DNA of 64,000 nt from Trichomonas tenax (lineage: Eukaryota; Parabasalia; Trichomonadida; Trichomonadidae), in contig JALKBU010000087.1 in NCBI GenBank assembly GCA_023091735.1, forward strand, positions 1-64,000, in the 5' to 3' direction. Below are positions 61,518-64,000 of this stretch, in pieces. The translations under genes and the position numbers were made by a program. The notes beneath the pieces were generated by a model. The model searched no databases and had not been told where the DNA came from. It was given only the letters and a program-made list of their open reading frames with translations. How positions within the stretch are numbered: the stretch's first letter is position 1; every line of letters begins with the position of its first letter.

Positions 61518-61703
61518 ATGATTAAAAATTTGTATGTATTTTTCGATAACTACGTATTGAGTTCTATAGACTCAACAAAACAAAGTTTTCAAGTATTTTT
61601 GGAAAGAATTTTGGAAAATTTTAATATAAACAAAATCTATAAAATAATAGTAATAGCAAACAATGAAATTGAATTGGCAATTCCAGCCTCGGTAATTGAT
61701 TGA
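61518..61703 (+). CDS. small hypothetical frame after the pseudokinase
   Basis: ATG at 61518 opens a 61-residue frame (MIKNLYVFFDNYVLSSIDS, FLERILENFNINKIYKIIVIANNEIELAIPASVID) directly after the pseudokinase stop, in a different frame. It is protein-like and may be the shifted end of the kinase gene or a separate small protein. Confidence 0.3.
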   Translation: MIKNLYVFFDNYVLSSIDSTKQSFQVFLERILENFNINKIYKIIVIANNEIELAIPASVID

Positions 61704-61886
61704 TGAAATTTCTATATTTTTCTTTTTGAAATAATATTGAGTTAGAGTTTGATGGCGTAAATTAATGCTTATAGAGCACATAATTCGTACTATGTTTTTG
61801 GATTTTCTTGTTTAGGCCAACATTTTTTTGTAATTTCATCGAACCTTATTATTTGCGGTAGAAGAAATTTCATACCATGGTATGAG

Positions 61887-62393
61887 CTATTGTTGCTGTT
61901 GGTTTTGAGCTCGTTTAATGATTTTCTTTGCGATATAATAAAACAAAGCTAAAATTGACATAATAATTACAATGTCTTTTGTATTCATTTTCTCGGGTTT
62001 CTGAGTTAAAAGGTAAGTCTCGACTTGTCTTGTTTTGGAATTGATAAAACTAACATCAACAGCATGTTGAGAGAAGAATTCGACAACAATTTGGTAGTTT
62101 TCGTTAATTTTGGCAAAGCCAAAGTAATGATTTGTTGAAAAATTAGCAAACTCCATTTCGAATGTTGTATTCTTGTATTTAATTCGTGCTGTGTAATCTT
62201 TTGTTACGTTTATATTTAACAAGTTATCATATAACAATGCTTCAAAACGCCTGTATCCTAAAGTAATAAAATAAAGAACGAATTTTCGATGAGGAACTAG
62301 ACATGACCAGTTTCCTGCAATAGCGAGCGGCAAATTAAACTTTTTTGGCGTAAATAAAGAACATCTTGCCGCAGCCAATAACAAAAAGATCAT
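61887..62393 (-). CDS. small type I membrane protein, unknown
   Basis: A 168-residue protein with a likely signal peptide (MIFLLLAAARC), a lumenal beta-rich domain (about 20-130) with an N-glycosylation sequon cluster (NVTK, NTTF, NFST), one membrane segment (DIVIIMSILALFYYIAKKII, 140-159) and a short basic, Gln-rich tail (KRAQNQQQQ). The layout fits a small ER protein such as a translocon-associated subunit, but no family is recognised. TTTACACGACA and TTTACATGACA lie just upstream (62410-62440). Confidence 0.6.
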   Translation of the reverse strand: MIFLLLAAARCSLFTPKKFNLPLAIAGNWSCLVPHRKFVLYFITLGYRRFEALLYDNLLNINVTKDYTARIKYKNTTFEMEFANFSTNHYFGFAKINENYQIVVEFFSQHAVDVSFINSKTRQVETYLLTQKPEKMNTKDIVIIMSILALFYYIAKKIIKRAQNQQQQ

Positions 62394-62813
62394 TCAACAA
62401 AAATATTAATTTACACGACAAAAATACGAATTTACATGACATATATTAATGTTATGCATAATTCTAACTTTTCATTGAAGATTTAATTAATAATCGATGA
62501 ACTAGATTATGAATCAATAAACTGTTAAGGAATTTTGATTTTCTGACTTGTCAAATGCGATTTCTTACGCGACAAAAACGATGATTTTAAATAGAAAAAC
62601 GAAATTTACACGTCAAAGGGTTAGTTTACAAATCATAATTATAAATTGAGATAACTTCTACACCCATAAAAAGTCGAAAATATTAAATTTATATTCAGAA
62701 GATGATATAAAAGATAAATGACATGAAAAATAGAGATTATTTTACAACTTGACAGAAAGCCAAATTTGAGAGACCTATCACACCCGCTGGCAATAGCAAA
62801 AAATTCATTTATC
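62394..62813. promoter_or_regulatory. shared divergent promoter with TTTAC-type motifs
   Basis: Between the small membrane protein (minus) and the Rab gene (plus). TTTACACGACA (62410) and TTTACATGACA (62430) lie beside the minus gene. CTTACGCGACA (about 62563), TTTACACGTCA (62604) and TTTTACAACTTGACA (about 62739) lie toward the Rab. TTCATTTATCATG, initiator-like, overlaps the Rab start. Confidence 0.5.
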
Positions 62814-63413
62814 ATGAAGTGTACTTTTCGCTCAGTCATGATCGGCGATAGTGCTGTCGGCAAAACGTCAATAGTCAACAGATTTTTGAGAAATAGCTTC
62901 GACCAGTCAGAACCGAGCACAATTGGCGCATTATATGAATCACATAATGAAACTAGAAATGGAAAACCAATAGAATTGCAGATCTGGGATACGGCCGGAC
63001 AGGAGCAGTACAGAAGTCTCGGTCCAATCTACTTCAGAAGCTCTCTCGGTGCTATTTTAGTGTTCGATATCACTAATCAGAAATCTTTCGACAATTTAGA
63101 AGAATGGCTCAACTTTTACCGCAATGCAGGCTGCGAAAACACAGTGGTTATGATCGTTGGAAACAAAAATGACCTTGCGGATCAGAGAGTGATTACGGCT
63201 GAACAAGGCCAGGCTTGGGCCACTGCTCACGGATGCACCTATATGGAAACGTCCGCTTTACTCGGTTTGGGCATCAAATCGCTTTTCAAGACATTTATCG
63301 ATCAGCTTTTGGTTCAGAATGAGGAGGAGCACGAAAAGAGACAGTCAAAGATGCCAAAGAGCGCAACTGGTCTCCCTCCACCAGCAAAAGAACAAAAATC
63401 TGGATGCTGTTAG
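62814..63413 (+). CDS. Rab GTPase, Rab5-like group
   Basis: A 199-residue membrane-traffic GTPase with every motif intact: P-loop GDSAVGKTS (11-19), switch I Thr in STIGA (35-39), switch II WDTAGQEQYRSLGPIYFRSS (58-77), NKND (117-120), ETSA (145-148) and a C-terminal CC for lipid attachment. Switch II resembles Rab5 and close relatives (early endosome), but the Rab5 effector loop is not exact. The ATG at 62814 follows TTCATTTATC; the open frame further upstream begins at TTG and has no Rab-like content. Confidence 0.92.
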   Translation: MKCTFRSVMIGDSAVGKTSIVNRFLRNSFDQSEPSTIGALYESHNETRNGKPIELQIWDTAGQEQYRSLGPIYFRSSLGAILVFDITNQKSFDNLEEWLNFYRNAGCENTVVMIVGNKNDLADQRVITAEQGQAWATAHGCTYMETSALLGLGIKSLFKTFIDQLLVQNEEEHEKRQSKMPKSATGLPPPAKEQKSGCC

Positions 63414-63746
63414 ATTTGTTTATCTGTCATTAATTTAAACATTAAATATGAGATTAGAAATGTTCCATAAGAAGCTTTTTCACTTTCGCAAATATATTTT
63501 TTTCTTGAAATCTTTTTCTTTTCAATCCTCCACTCTATTTCAACAAAGCTACACTCTAGCTATTACGATATTGTTCACTCTTGAATTTTTTTTGAAAATA
63601 TATTTTGATCATAATTTTTTTTCAAACTCAATCAAAAATATAATTGCAAATCATAAAAATTCATGAATCATATATGCTCTTCGAATATTTTTGATATTTG
63701 AGGAAAAATATTTGATAAGATAATAAAAAACACACAAACATATTTA
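63414..63746. other. intergenic region, convergent gene ends
   Basis: AT-rich, nothing recognised; the open frame at 63448-63666 is Phe/Lys-rich low complexity. Confidence 0.4.
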
Positions 63747-64000
63747 TTATTGGGAGTGATTGATCTTCTCTAAAAGAACAGATTTCATCTGCTCAACAAA
63801 TTCTTCGACTGCTGGAATCTTTGGTTTTGCTTTTTCACGAGTGACAATTTTCTTCTTTGAAGTGGATCTTTTAAGTCTCATTGGTGGATTAGGTGTAGAA
63901 ACAACTGTGGCACGAGCAGAAAGTGGAAGTCCCATCAAATCATTTTCATTATCAAGGAGACTCTTGAATCCCAAGTTCATATTATTGATTTCTTCGTCTC
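63747..64000 (-). CDS. C-terminal end of a gene running off the window, unknown
   Basis: The frame is open to the last base of the window, so only the last 84 or so codons are seen. The visible part is basic and Pro/Ser/Lys-rich (RATVVSTPNPPMRLKRSTSKKKIVTREKAKPKIPAVEEFVEQMKSVLLEKINHSQ), with a final helix. An internal ATG at 63980 could be mistaken for the start. No domain is recognised. Confidence 0.5.
   Translation of the reverse strand, partial: DEEINNMNLGFKSLLDNENDLMGLPLSARATVVSTPNPPMRLKRSTSKKKIVTREKAKPKIPAVEEFVEQMKSVLLEKINHSQ

Overview
This window reads as nuclear DNA from a flagellated, intron-poor, AT-rich protist. A parabasalid (Trichomonas or Tritrichomonas type) fits best. Signs of a eukaryote are a divergent histone H3/H4 pair, a dynein heavy chain, two prenylated Rab GTPases, importin-beta, cactin, a Tup1-like corepressor and a SPATA17-like IQ protein, nearly all as single uninterrupted frames. 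Signs of a parabasalid are DUF3447-type ankyrin genes (here broken), beta-helix (Pmp-like) surface proteins with one C-terminal membrane segment, TAAA at several gene ends, and Mutator-like foldback elements. The genus cannot be fixed from the sequence alone.

Layout. 1-2.8 kb is gene-free and holds a 423-bp MITE-like element with nested hairpins. 2.9-4.2 kb: EF-hand protein. 4.6-5.8 kb: broken ankyrin gene. 5.8-7.2 kb: gene-free, with three perfect inverted repeats. 7.2-8.1 kb: family 8 glycosyltransferase. 8.7-9.8 kb: ankyrin remnant beside a truncated foldback element. 11.8-16.7 kb: two beta-helix surface proteins on either side of a Tup1-like repressor. 17.3-20.3 kb: SPATA17-like protein and an unknown helical protein. 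20.67-21.45 kb: complete 780-bp foldback element with a 10-bp target duplication. 21.7-23.4 kb: a membrane-protein frame with two stop codons, and a C2-like protein. 24.2-33.1 kb: dense housekeeping block (PfkB kinase, H3/H4, cactin, 7TM protein, unknown protein, ARM-like protein, unknown protein). 34.9-38 kb: a protein joining a DCX-like domain to a P-loop NTPase, and a Rab. 38.8-39.2 kb: a tRNA-like fragment and a GC-rich island. 39.9-50.6 kb: a giant dynein heavy chain whose AAA1 nucleotide site looks destroyed. 52-57 kb: importin-beta and a coiled-coil protein, convergent. 59.1-64 kb: ANKRD13-like protein, pseudokinase, small membrane protein, Rab, and a partial gene.

The genes do not form one pathway. 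Two threads recur: flagellar or cytoskeletal parts (dynein, SPATA17-like, DCX-like, perhaps the coiled-coil protein) and membrane traffic or transport (Rabs, 7TM protein, ANKRD13, importin-beta). The strongest new signals are the catalytically dead but stalk-bearing dynein, and a short upstream motif, TTTAC-N-Y-G-W-CA, that recurs in phased clusters before many genes and in shared divergent promoters. Other leads are E2F-like sites in the histone promoter and before one small orphan gene, the pseudokinase, the DCX/NTPase fusion, and the two mobile-element families.
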